Below are positions 32,359 through 44,420 of a stretch of DNA of 64,000 nucleotides, piece after piece. The DNA is from Rana temporaria (taxonomy: Eukaryota; Chordata; Amphibia; Anura; Ranidae). The notes under the pieces are model-generated. The model made no database searches. It was given only the letters and a program-made list of their open reading frames with translations, and was not told the origin of the DNA. A program made the translations under genes and the position numbers. The stretch's first letter is position 1. Every line of letters begins with the position of its first letter. The DNA lies in NCBI RefSeq assembly GCF_905171775.1, contig NC_053491.1, positions 139,361,983-139,425,982 of the forward strand, in the 5' to 3' direction.

Positions 32359-34832
32359 CAGTAGGTGTTTGTGATATTGTGCTTTTAGCACGACAGCGTC
32401 GCGCTGATACTCGGCGACAGGGTGCCGAGATCTCGCCGACATCTCACACTCACTGGAATAGTGACAGCACATCCCAGCAAGCGCGTCATAGAAGCGACGG
32501 GAGATCCGACTTGGATTCCCGCCAATTCTACACGTGTGCGGCGTTTGTTATGAATCCTGAGGGGGAAGTCCCCGCCGGATTTTAAATAAAAATCCGGCAT
32601 GGGTCCCCCCTCAGGAGCATACCGGGCCCTTAGGTCTGTTATGGGTTGTAAGGAGAGCCCCCCTACGCCGAAAAAAACGGCGTAGGGGGTCCCCCTACAA
32701 TCCATACCAGACCCGTATCCAAAGCACGCTACCCGGCCAGCCAGGAAGGGAGTGGGGACGAGCGAGCGCCCCCCCCCCCCTCCTGAGCCGTACCAGGCTG
32801 CATGCCCTCAACATGGGGGGGTTGGGTGCTCTGGGGCAGGGGGGCGCACTGCGGCCCCCCCACCTCAGAGCACCCTGTCCCCATGTTGATGAGGACAGGG
32901 CCCCTTCCTGACAACCCTGGCCGTTGGTTGTCGGGGTATGCGGGCGGGAGGCTTATCGGAATCTGGGAGCCCCCTTTAATAAGGGGGCCCCCAGATACCG
33001 GCCCCCCCACCCTAAGTGAATGAGTATGGGGTACATCGTACCCCTACCCATTCACCTGCAAGAAAAGTGGTAAAAACACAAATAAACCACACAGTGTATT
33101 AAAATATTTTATTTTTCTGCTCCGGAGGCCGCCCCCTGTCTTCTTTATTAGCTCTTTTACCAGGGGGGGCTTCTTCTTTGACGTCTTCGGGTGGGTGGGG
33201 GCCGCCGTCTGGTTCTCTTCCACCGCCGGGGGGGGGTGGCTTTTAAAAAAGCCCCCACCCCCCCGGCGGGTTTCCTCCGGCTTCTTCGGCGGGGCTCTTC
33301 TTCTTCCGCTATCCCGACGGGTCTTCTCCGCTATCCGGGGGGTCTCGCCGCTCTCCGCTGTTGACTCGTCGCACCCCGGTTCTTTGTCTCGCAGTCCGGT
33401 CCCTTCTTCCGTGCTGTACGTCTTCTTCCGCGCTGTGACGTCATGTTCTTCACTTCTCTTCTTCTCCCGATGTTGACTCGCCGGTCCTCCTCGCTGAAAT
33501 GATGGATGCGCGCCTTGCATCGGACCTATATAGGCCTCACAGTCCCATCATGCTCTGTACCTACCCATGTGATACCTACCACGTGGTAGGTATCACATGG
33601 GTAGGTACAGAGCATGATGGGACTGTGAGGCCTATATAGGTCCGATGCAAGGCGCGCATCCGTCATTTCAGCGAGGAGGACCGGCGTGTCAACATCGGGA
33701 GAAGGAGAGAAGTGAAGAACATGACGTCACAGCACGGAAGAAGAACTCATCACAGCACGGAAGGAGAAGACGTACAGCACGGAAGAAGACACCGGACAGC
33801 GAGACGAAGAACCGGGGTGCGCCGAGTCAACAACGGAGAGCGGCGAAGACAGAAGGAGAACCCCGGAGAGTTGAGAAGACCCGTCGGGATAGCGGAAGAA
33901 GAAGAGCCCCGCCGAAGACGCCGGAGGAAACCCGCCGGGGGGGTGGGGGCTTTTTTAAAAGCCACCCCCCCCCCGGCGGTGGAAGAGAACCAGACGGCGG
34001 CCCCCACCCACCCGAAGACGTCAAAGAAGAAGCTCCCCCTGGTAAAAGAGCTAATAAAGAAGACAGGGGGCGGCCTCCGGAGCAGAAAAATAAAATATTT
34101 TAATACACTGTGTGGTTTATTTGTGTTTTTACCACTTTTCTTGCAGGTGAATGGGTAGGGGTACGATGTACCCCATACTCATTCACTTAGGGTGGGGGGG
34201 CCGGTATCTGGGGGCCCCCTTATTAAAGGGGGCTCCCAGATTCCGATAAGCCTCCCGCCCGCATACCCCGACAACCAACGGCCAGGGTTGTCGGGAAGGG
34301 GCCCTGTCCTCATCAACATGGGGACAGGGTGCTCTGAGGTGGGGGGGCCGCAGTGCGCCCCCCTGCCCCAGAGCACCCAACCCCCCCATGTTGAGGGCAT
34401 GCAGCCTGGTACGGCTCAGGAGGGGGGGGGCGCTCGCTCGTCCCCACTCCCTTCCTGGCTGGCCGGGTAGCGTGCTTTGGATACGGGTCTGGTATGGATT
34501 GTAGGGGGACCCCCTACGCCGTTTTTTTCGGCGTAGGGGGGCTCTCCTTACAACCCATAACAGACCTAAGGGCCCGGTATGCTCCTGAGGGGGGGACCCA
34601 TGCCGGATTTTTATTTAAAATCCGGCGGGGACTTCCCCCTCAGGATTCATAACAAACGCCGCACACGTGTAGAACTGGCGGGAATCCAAGTCGGATCTCC
34701 CGTCGCTTCTATGACGGCTCTGTCTCCATCGCGGCAAGCCAGCTCGGCGCTGGCTCCCGCGATGGGGCTCGTAGGTGCTCAATCTCGCCGAGAAAGAGAG
34801 CGAGATTGACACAAAATCGGGTTCACCTACTG
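32359..34832. mobile_element. 2.47-kb palindromic TA-flanked element in BEL pol
   Basis: Termini cagtaggtg / cacctactg are flanked by TA at 32357-32358 and 34833-34834, the Tc1/mariner target duplication. From about 32484 to 34713 the element is an almost perfect palindrome with arms of about 1.1 kb meeting at 'ccacgtgg' near 33583. The arms hold long C/G runs and 'tccgg...ccgga' hairpins. The outer ~120 bp on each side are not complementary except the first 9 nt. Open frames of up to 158 codons occur in both arms as mirror pairs (Arg/Glu rich) and have no known domain. Non-autonomous; mobilised by an unknown transposase. Confidence 0.9.
33570..33600. repeat. Centre of the 2.2-kb palindrome
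   Basis: 'gatacctaccacgtggtagg' is a perfect self-complement with no spacer, so the full arms could extrude as a cruciform or transcribe into a long hairpin RNA. Confidence 0.85.
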
Positions 34833-37800
34833 TACCCTTCTTCGGAGTGTACCATCCACGTAAGCCAAAACAAATTAGGGTAGTGTTCGACTCCAGTGCC
34901 AAGCATCAGGGCGTATCCCTGAACGATATTCTTCTCACTGGTCCTAACCTTACCAACAACCTTGTAGGTGTACTCATGAGGTTCAGAAGAGAGCCAGTTG
35001 CCATAACTGCGGACATTGAACAAATGTTTCATTGCTTTATTGTACGAGAAGACCATAGGAACTTCCTAAGGTTTCTGTGGCACCGTGACAACAACATGAA
35101 CAATGAGATGATTGAATACCGCATGAAGGTTCATGTTTTCGGAAATAGCCCCTCACCTGCCGTCGCAACATACGCTTTACGAAGGACTGCTCTTGACGGA
35201 GAACAGGAGTATGGTGCAGATGCTCGACATTTCGTCGAGAGAGATTTCTATGTGGACGATGGACTTAAATCTTTACCTACAGCGGAAGAAGCCATAGACC
35301 TGCTCCAAAGGACACAAGTTATGCTTTCTGAGGCTAACCTCAGACTACACAAGATTGCCTCAAACAGTGTTGCTGTTATGAAAGCCTTTCAACCTGGCGA
35401 TCATGCCACAGGGTTTAAAGACTTAAATCTGGGGATGGACATGCCACCTGTGCAGAGAAGTCTGGGCCTACGGTGGGACTTATTAAAGGACAGCTTCGGC
35501 TTTCAAGTCAGCTCTGCAGACAAGCCATTTACCAGGCGTGGAGTTCTGTCAGTGGTGAACAGCCTATACGATCCAGTGGGATTTGTGGCTCCCATTACCA
35601 TACAAGGTAAATCCATACTTAGACAGCTCTCAGAGACTATCAAAGATTGGGATGCCCCACTACCAATAGACAAACTTTCAAGGTGGGAGTCCTGGAAACA
35701 GTCGTTACATGCCTTAGATGGAATCCGTATACCACGCTGCTACACTCCGACTTCCCTTGCTACCAGTCGGAGGAAGGAGCTGCACATCTTCTCAGATGCA
35801 TCTACTGAGGCCATAGCGGCTGTTGCCTACCTCAAGGTAAGGGATTCAGCTAATCTAACCCATGTAGGGTTTCTGTTTGGGAAAGCTAAGTTAGCACCCA
35901 AGCCTGAACACACAATTCCTAGGCTTGAACTTTGTGGGACTGTGCTAGCTGTAGAGATTGCAGATTTCATACTGCGTGAGCTAGACATTCAGATAGATGA
36001 CATCAAATTCTACACAGACAGCAAGGTTGTTCTGGGCTACATATACAACCAGACTAAATGTTTCTATGTCTATGTCAGCAACCGTGTAGAAAGAATAAGA
36101 AAATCATCTAAACCTGAACAATGGCATTATGTTCCATCTGAAATGAATCCTGCAGATCATGGCACCAGGCCAGTGTCTGCGAGTGCCTTCGTAAATTCCT
36201 CTTGGTTAACAGGTCCTGAATTCTTGTTGGCTGATCCAGAAGAAACCACGGCTGACGTCTTCAGTCTTCTAGAACCCGACAAAGATCCAGAGGTTCGTCC
36301 TGAAGTTAAAACCCTTGTCACCAGAACTGAACAAAGACGTGCCTTGGGCTGTCAACGCTTTGAACGTTTCTCCAAGTGGACAAGGCTGGTACGCACCACC
36401 GCAAGGTTAGTTCATATTGCACACTGCTTTCACACGAAGCTCACAGATGCTCACTGTCAAGGTTGGCACATGTGCCAAAAGCTTCTTTCTGCAAAAGACA
36501 TTGCTGAAGCTGAACTGATCGTAATACGCAGTGTACAACAGGATGTCTTTGGCTCAGAAATCAGACGTATCCGTGACAAGGGGGACATTCCAAAAAACAG
36601 TCCAATTGCTAACCTGAACCCATTCATTGACAATGATGGCACGTTAAGGGTTGGTGGACGCCTAAACAAGGCTAAGTTCAGTGAGCAAGAACAGAATCCT
36701 CTCATTATACCTGCTCGCCATCACATCACCACTTTGCTCATACGGCACTACCATGAAAGGGTGAAACACCAAGGTAGACACTTCACAGAGGGAGCCATTA
36801 GAGTTGCAGGCCTTTGGATTATAGGAGCAAAAAGACAGATTACAGCTACACTGCACAGCTGTGTTCAGTGCCGCAAACTAAGAGGGAAACATCAGCAACA
36901 GCAAATGTCAGATTTGCCAGCGGACAGGTTAAGTACTGACCCACCCTTTACTCATGTTGGTCTGGATGTCTTTGGACCATGGATGGTAACAGCCCGCAGA
37001 ACACGAGGTGGCCAAGCCAATAGTAAGCGATGGGCAGTGCTGTTCACCTGCATGAGTGTACGTGCAGTACACATTGAAGTAATAGAATCTATGGATGCCT
37101 CAAGTTTCATCAATGCTCTAAGACAGTTCCTTGCCATCAGAGGACCAGTCAAGACACTAAAATCCGACTGTGGAACTAATTTCGTTGGAGCTTGTCGAGA
37201 GTTACAGCTCAACTCTAGGCCAATACAAGACCTTTTAGCTGAAAGAGGCTGCACATGGATTTTCAATCCTCCTCATTCGTCTCATATGGGTGGTTCATGG
37301 GAGAGAATGATAAGAATCACGCGAAAAATACTGGACTCTATGCTCATGGACTTGAATTCCACAAGACTTACCCACGAGATTCTAACCACCTTCCTGGCAG
37401 AAGCATCTGCCATAATCAATTCAAGACCACTTGTTCCAGTGTCTACAGATCCAGAGACCCCAACTATCCTTACTCCAGCCACTCTTCTTACCCAGAAGCT
37501 TGGGACTGTTCCCGTGCCACCTGGAGACTTTAAATCAGGAAATCTGTGCTACGATCAGTGGAAGCGAGTACAACACCTTGCCAACTGCTTCTGGAATCGT
37601 TGGAAGATGGAGTGTCTTTCTACTCTGCAAGGACGCAGGAAATGGCAGCGCCCGAACCTTAACATCCAAGTTGGAGATCTCGTTCTGCTTAAGGATCAGC
37701 AAGCTGAAAGAGTCGAGTGGCCTATGGGTCTTATTGTAAAGAGCGTTCCTAGTGATGACGGTAAGGTACGTAAGGTGGAGGTGAAAGTTTCAAGACAAGG

Positions 37801-37864
37801 GACTGTAAAGACTTTCATCAGACCTATCACGGAACTAATTTTGCTCTTGCCGTTTGGAGACTGA
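34833..37864 (+). CDS. BEL/Pao pol: reverse transcriptase, RNase H, integrase
   Basis: Continues the frame of the upstream gag-pro segment after the palindromic insertion (the open frame itself starts at 34775 inside the insertion). The reverse transcriptase has 'YVDDGL' at about 35250. RNase H follows ('HIFSDAS' near 35785, 'FYTDSKVVLGYI' near 36010). The integrase has an HHCC zinc motif (HYHERVKHQGRH ... CVQC, 36740-36870) and a DDE core with 'GLDVFGPW' (~36960), 'KSDCGTNF' (~37160) and a Glu in 'GGSWERMIR' (~37290). A C-terminal region like DUF5641 ('QVGDLVLLKDQ') ends the protein at 37864. All expected catalytic residues are present and no stop interrupts it. Confidence 0.93.
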
Positions 37865-38080
37865 ACTTACTTGGGTATGCTGTTGGATCCTACCTGCGAC
37901 TTCGAGAAGGAAGTATCTGGAACTTTAGTTGTCACAACTTGAAGCCTTATATTATAGTTGTTGCATTATATGCATGTTCTCCATTATGTCTTTCAGGTTT
38001 TCAAGACATCAAGCAAATTGCGCTGTTGTTTATTTGCATAACTACCGTTATATTATGTAAATAGTGGCATTATCATGCCA

Positions 38081-38089
38081 GACGGGGAG
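38081..38089 (+). promoter_or_regulatory. Polypurine tract of BEL/Pao element
   Basis: 'gacggggag' lies directly before the TGTG start of the 3' LTR, the expected place of the plus-strand primer. Confidence 0.7.
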
Positions 38090-38628
38090 TGTGCTGCCCC
38101 AATAGGGGCATAGAATATGAGATGCATAGCCTCAGTAATTATTAGCATTGTTATATAGATTAGAGTTTATATAGTGTGGTTTGCCTACTATTTTCTCATA
38201 GCTAAATCTATGTGTTATCCTATGCTGCCATCTAGTGGCCTTTGTTGCAATGCACATGTTTTATGTGATTCTTTGAGTTACCACATATTTTCACTGTATG
38301 TATGCCCCTCCCTGCTTCCTGTGTGGAGTACTTCCTGTGTCATCTCTTCAGCCAGCAAGCCACATGTGGGAAGGACACTCATGTACTCTGCTCAGTAGAT
38401 AGGAAAGGCATCATCTTTTGACCGCACAATACTATCACCATTCATCTGCTGTTCCTGTTATCTGCTGTAACCCCTGAAGTTTAAAGAATAAACACCTCTT
38501 TTGAATGAATCGGTATTGACGAGTTCAGCTGTCTGACAAGGATTGTCCGCAGTGAGTATATCTGCTTATACAGGCCAGGCATAGAGGTCTCAGCAAGGGA
38601 TATATCGCTATCACAACAATCGGAGTCA
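38090..38628 (+). repeat. 3' LTR of BEL/Pao element
   Basis: 539 bp, same length as the 5' LTR and about 99% identical by eye. Starts TGTGCTGCCCC, ends GGAGTCA, followed by 'gaatacacacac' flank. Confidence 0.93.
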
Positions 38629-38669
38629 GAATACACACACTACAAATAATTTCACCAAACCTATAGTGC

Positions 38670-38790
38670 AGGCTTTCTCAACCTTTTTACTATGAAGGAA
38701 CCCTTGAAATAATTTTCAGGTCTCATAGAACCCCTGCTAACAATGAATAAATCTACAAACTACACCCAAGGAAACCGTACACATACTGCT
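38670..38790. mobile_element. hAT-like end fragment
   Basis: 'gcaggctttctcaaccttttt' with 'gaacccttgaaataattttc' resembles the ends of non-autonomous hAT elements that start CAGG..TTCTCAACC. No partner end was found. Confidence 0.4.
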
Positions 38791-38799
38791 ATGCTACAG

Positions 38800-41410
38800 A
38801 CCCCCGGGACCAAAGACGCAACTCCTCACACCTTTCACCGAATTCATCTCGACGTACACCCTGAAAACCAAAAACCTGCTGCTACTCTGGGACTTCAACC
38901 TCTGGGCTAACTCGAAGGACTAGGTCTGCAGCAACTGATAAATACTCCCACGCATGTGTCAGGTCACATTCTTGACCTCATCTTCAAACATAATATGGAC
39001 ATTAACACACTGGACAACAGGCCTTTACCATGAACGGACCATCACGCTATCAAATTTATATTAACCACCAACACCGTCCTCCAAAAACTGAAACTCTCAA
39101 CAACAATACACTGGACAAGATCACAGAAGGCCTTTACCATGGACGGACCACCACGCCATCAATTTATATTAACCACCAACACCGTCCTCCAAAAACCGAA
39201 ACTCTCAACAATACACTGGACAAGATCACAAAAGAAACTACACTCGGAACTCTTCAAAACCATACTATCAAACAAAATAGAAGTACCAAATCAAAACCAC
39301 TCAACAGAACCAACACTCAACCCCTTAAACAAAGCATTACTACAAACAGCAGACACAATCGCTCCAAAACGCAGAGGGCTTATCCGCAAAAACAACTCGG
39401 TCTGGTTCAATGACACTCTTACTGCATTGAAACAAGAATGCAGAAGAGCGGAAGGAGCCTGGAGGAGAAACCCATCAAAAGAAAATCAAACACAAACTAC
39501 AAAGCCCTCACCAAGAAATACCACAAAGTGATCTTCAAAGTGAAAAAAAAAATTCTCAAACACCATCTCAAAAGCCCTAAACCGTCCATGGGAACTATTC
39601 AAACTAGTCACACAGACTATGAACGCCACCTGCTTAGAGCCTCCAGCAAGTGAAACTCAAGAATTCTGTAATGAACTATCTGATTTTTTTTATTGACAAA
39701 ATCGAAAACATTTGTGTAATAATTCAGCAGAAAAAACAACAGAAGAAGAAGAAATCAATACAAATAGCCTACGATCAACTCATTTTTCGCTGGTCCCAAT
39801 TACCATTGACACCACCAAAAACATCATCAGAAGCCTCCGAGACAACACATCACCAAATGACACTATTTCTACAAAACTCCTGAAAGAGTGTACCGATATC
39901 TTGGCACCCACCATAACGCATCTTATAAATCAATCGTTCAAAAAAAGGTATTGTTCCGAGCTCCCTTAAGCAAGGCATAATTAAACCCCTCCTAAAGAAA
40001 CCCAACCTCGACCCCAAAGACCCAAACCATGGCAGACCGGTAACAAGCCTTAACACCATCTCCAAGATCATGGAGAAAGCAGTAGTACAACAGCTACTAT
40101 CCCATTTGGATGCCCACAAACTCCTAGACCCACTACAATCAGGTTTCCGCCCAGGCCACGGGACAGAAACTGCACTCCTCAAGATATGGGATGACGCCCT
40201 CGAAGCAGCAGATGACAGAGAATCCTGTCTCCTAGTGCTGCTGGACCTCAGTGCAGCCTTTGACACAGTAGATCACAACACCCTGCTCACTTGACTCAAG
40301 GAAGTAGTCAGAGTCTCAGACTCAGCCCTACCCTGGTTCAAATCCTTCCTAGAAAATCGATCACAGACAGTGAAACTTGGAGGCTTCACATCAGAAACAC
40401 GGACCATTACATACGGAGTCCCTCAAGGATCACCCCTGTGCTCTTCAACATCTACCTCCGCCCACTCCTCAAAATCATCAGCAAACAGGACCTGCGCTAC
40501 CACTCTTATGTTGATTACACTCAACTTTACTTTCGCATCAGCAACAAAAACGAACAATATCACGGACTAGAACAATGCCTCACATTGATAGACAATTGGA
40601 TGACAGAAAGCTCCCTCAAACTCAATAAATCCAAAACAGAACTTCTTATCCTTCACGCAAATCGAAAATCTAACTCTAGAATGACATGGACACCACCCAC
40701 CATCCTTGGACAAACCATCACCCCAAGCAACAAAGTCAAAAGCCTCGGAGTAATTTTTGACTCAGACATGACGATGAATGCACAAATAGGAGCAGTAGTC
40801 AGCGGTTCTCACCATCTTCTCCGCCTGCTGCGTAGACTCATCCCCTTCATCCCGGAAAAGGATACAGCAGTAGTGGTTGGAACAATCATCAATTCCTGAC
40901 TCAACTACGCAAACTCCCTCTACCTAGGACTACCCAAATACCAGATACAAGTCGTCCAGAACACGGCAGCCAGACTGGTAACAGGGAAAAAAACGTGGGA
41001 ATCAATTACCCCTTCAATGAGGACCCTCCATTGGTTAGCCGTAAAGGATCGGGTCACTTTCAAGACCTTCTGCCTCATTCACAAATGCCCACAAGGAAAC
41101 GCTCCTAAATACTTATGTGAGAAAATAAAACCCTACGTCACCAATCGCCTCCTCCGGTCAACCGACCAAAACCTCCTCCAAATCCCCAAATCCCGCTACA
41201 AATCTAAGGGAGAATGAAGATTTGCAGTCCAAGGACCTCGGCTCTGGAACGCTCTACCCACAACCATCCGCATAGAAATAAACCATCTGGCTTTTAGGAA
41301 AAAATGAAAGACCCACCTCTTCTGAAGGATCAGGACGACACTGGATGCAAAGCGCCTTGAGGCGATTTAGTTCGCATTTGTAGCGCTATGCAAGTCACTC
41401 ACTCACTCAA
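38800..41410 (+). pseudogene. Degraded CR1/L2-type LINE (endonuclease and reverse transcriptase)
   Basis: Decayed open frames in several phases follow the order of a CR1/L2/Rex1-group LINE. An endonuclease trace ('LLWDFNLWANS') lies near 38890. Reverse transcriptase motifs include 'GFRPGHGTETALLKIWDDAL' (~40145), 'LLDLSAAFDTVDHNTLL' (~40240), 'GVPQGSPL' (~40420) and 'YVDYTQLYF' where FADDTQ is expected (~40510). The C-terminal 'TLHWLAVKDRVTFK' and 'APKYLCE' region follows. It ends with a short (CACT)n tail at 41395-41408, as in L2-type LINEs. A local duplication of 'aacaccgtcctccaaaaac' occurs at 39068 and 39178. Many stops and frameshifts make it inactive. Confidence 0.85.
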
Positions 41411-42500
41411 CAACATATGGTATATTTATATGATAAGCAAATTCTAGATTTGACATATTTAGTGTATTTGATGCCTGGGGCCAATATTATTTTTCTTATA
41501 AATTCTTTATTTTTTAAGTTTTTAACATGCAAGTTAAACAGGTAATGGCATAATATATACCAAGTAGTGGTCGTAAAACAATGAGTAAACATAGTATATC
41601 AATATCATACAGAAAGAAGGGACAAACATGACCTATTGCATAGAGGTAGAGTACCAGACTAGAGTACCTGCAAACCATTGAGTGTCAAAATAATTGAAGT
41701 GAGAGGGGGTTAGGAGGTATCCAACCTGAAATCTAAGATAACAGCTTCAAGTATCATGCGGGGAGCAAGTAACAGTGAGAGGGGGTGTCAGTAGGAGGAT
41801 TCAAGAAAAGGGGGTAAGAACGAGGGTATAAGGGAGTAGAGTAGGAATGTGGAGGGGGCACCACACAGGCAAGACAATAGGACAGGAGTGGGACCTATTA
41901 TTGCTCTGAGTCGCCTTGAAGGCTGTCCTTCTGTTGAAAATGTAAAAGCATCCCAATGGAACCAAGTAGACTTACAAATCTCATGTTAGTTTTGGGCTGA
42001 TAGGATCAGGTCCACCATTGGCGGGATTTCCTCTACTTTGTGTGCCCATAGTCTAATGGACAGAAAGGTGGAACTTTTCCAATGGGCAGGAATACAGGAT
42101 TTGGGAGCTTAAGGCAAATGTTGTAGAATAGATTTTCAATATGTCTTTGTGAGTATGGGAGACAGATGCAGGAGAAAGAAGGCAGGGTTGTGGAGAAGTG
42201 GGTAATCAGTGGTTGATCATTTATTATGCACCATGCTCTATACTTAATTAATTATTTTCAATAATACCTACGACATTAAAAATATTAACTGCCAGATATG
42301 AAACAAAGACAGTGAAGATTTGAGTGTCCTTTTATGTTGAGGAGCAGTGGAAAAGCATCCCCTTACAAAGGTGGTTGGTGTAGGGGGTTAATGAAACTGC
42401 CACTGCTCAAGAAAGCCATGGCAATTTCTGGAGGTCTTACAGAAACCTGGTTGAAAATTGCAGCTTTAATGCATCTCAAGTTTGTAAAGCATGTTATGGT
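41411..42500. other. Unassigned interval, possible minus-strand LINE tail
   Basis: T-rich 'attctttattttttaagttt' near 41500 followed by G-rich text resembles the 3' untranslated region of an L1-type element in minus orientation. No coding remnant supports this. Confidence 0.3.
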
Positions 42501-42975
42501 CAGGGCTCAAGTCCTGCGGGAACGTGTGGGAACGGAGTTCCTGCACTTTTTTTTACAGCAGAAACGCAGTTCCCTTTGCAGGACTAGAGCAGCCGAGAGC
42601 AGCCGAGCCCCCCCGAGCCAATCCTTCACTAAGCGGTGATGCCCAGCTCGAGTCACTGTCAGGGGCAGAACTTGTTCTTTCTAAATCCCGATATAACTTG
42701 CGGCAGACCTCCATAATATCTCCTGGGAACAATGGCAAAAGCTCCCAGGAGACATTGCGGCATCGAGGAAGTGACGGAATACCCGCACACTACCCGATTA
42801 ATCCATATACAGGAAGCGGCCAGTAACATAAAGGATTACTAAGGTACAGTGGATCGAAAAAAATGAAAACATGCGGTTTAGTAATTATGCATATCAGCGT
42901 ATCATTTTTTTTTTGGTGTGGGAGTGCATCTTGGGTGGGAGTTCCCACACTTTTTTCCCCAGGACTTGACCCCTG
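42501..42975. mobile_element. hAT MITE ('cagggctcaagtcctg'), 8-bp TSD
   Basis: Ends cagggctcaagtcctg and ccaggacttgacccctg. TSD GTTATGGT is exact at 42493-42500 and 42976-42983. No transposase; open frames inside are short. Confidence 0.92.
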
Positions 42976-42983
42976 GTTATGGT

Positions 42984-43906
42984 CAGACTGAGTTTTGGTA
43001 AATTGAGTAGAACTTTCTATGTCCTTTTTTGTTATTTGTATTAACTATATAATGGAATTTAAGTGATCTGCATGACTCAGTGCTATAGCTTTCTGAAGGA
43101 CTCTACTTGTATAATTTACATCCAAAACTATTCAGGAAATCATGCATCTATACAGTACATGATTACCCATATGCTAAAGGGACTTTATGACCAGTTCTTC
43201 AGTCATAAAATGTATACAACATATTTGCATGTTCATGATCATTTTCCAATCACATTTACATTTAAATTTTATTGAAACAGTTTGAAGAGATAAACACCAT
43301 CCTCCTCTTCCAAGCATGTACTCCTGCTGCCTTCTGTATGCTGGATGCTGGGATAGAAAGCAGCCATCCATGCTCCACGCCACACACACTGTAGAAATAA
43401 TGAGCAGCCACATACTGAAGACGTTACAATATTCACAGCCTTATCCATAAGCAACCAAAATAATGGCCCTGCCTTGAGAACTCTCACTCTCATGTGTTTC
43501 ACCCAATCAAGCTTAATCATAGAGGACAATCAACAATTATGATTGATTGGGTGAAACGTGTTAGAGTGGGTGGTCTATAGGTGGGGACTATTTTTGTGGT
43601 GGAATAAAGCTATGAGTATCGTGATGCCATTTCTGTGTGGCTGTTCATGATTTCTCCAGGAACAAATCTTAGGTTGGCTGTAGAACGGGGGATAATCTCA
43701 CAATAAATAATGAGTGGGGAGATATCACCCAAGCTCCTGTACCTGGTGCACAAGTGAAACGTTCATCCTTCGCTCTTTTGCACAGAGGGATTGGGCTCCA
43801 CCTACATACAGATTTTTAAACAGTTTGGAAAATCTCAACTTGCAATGATGTGGTGTCGCATCTGGTGTTAATTGTTATTGACCACTGAAGAAGTCACAGG
43901 TAGCTA
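42984..43906. other. Unassigned interval with a hairpin at 43486-43568
   Basis: The only structure found is an inverted repeat: 'gtgtttcacccaatcaagct' on the left and 'gattgattgggtgaaacgtg' on the right, about 30-bp arms with an 18-bp loop. No gene recognised. Confidence 0.5.
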
Positions 43907-44420
43907 CAGTGCCTTAAAAAGGTATTCATACCCCTTGAAATTTCTGAATTTTGCCATGTTACAACCAAAAACGTAAATGTATTTTATTGGGATTTTTTGT
44001 GATAGACCAACACAAAGTGGCACATAATTTTGAAGTGGAAGGAAAATGATAAATGGTTTTTAGAATTTTTTACAAATACATTTCTGCGTGCGTGCATTTG
44101 TATTCAGCCCTCTTTACTCTGATACCCCTAGCTAAAATCTAGTGGAACTTATTGCCTTCAGAAGTCACCTAATTAGTAAATAGAGTCCACCTGTGTGTAA
44201 TATAATCTCAGTATTATTACAGCTGTTCTGTGAAGCCCTCAGAGGTTTCTTAGAGAACCTTAGTGAACAAACAGCATAATAAAGGCCAAGTAACACGCCA
44301 GATAGGTCAGGGATAAATTTGTGAAGTTTAAAGCACAACTGAAAACCTACCAAGACATGGTACCCACCTAAACCGACAGGCTGGGCAAGGAGAGCATTAT
44401 TCAGAAGCAAAGCCAAGCAG

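Larger units (their letters stand above)
13439..38628 (+). mobile_element. BEL/Pao LTR retrotransposon, split by two later insertions
   Basis: Two 539-bp LTRs enclose a gag-protease-pol region in BEL/Pao order. A hAT element (14173-28912) sits in the 5' untranslated region and a TA-flanked palindromic element (32359-34832) sits in the reverse transcriptase. Without these the element would be about 8 kb, a normal BEL size. There is no envelope-like gene after pol. The flanks contain ACACAC on both sides (before 13439; 38632-38638), so a short TSD is likely but its exact length is unresolved. The coding parts are otherwise open, and LTR divergence is low, so the insertion is recent. Confidence 0.93.

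Noticed and set aside
33044..34158. Arg/Glu-rich frames of 148-158 codons in the palindrome
   Set aside because: They occur as mirror pairs in both arms, overlap each other on both strands and have no recognisable domain.
37865..38080. Envelope gene after BEL pol
   Set aside because: Only about 220 bp lie between the pol stop and the 3' LTR; there is no room and no open frame.
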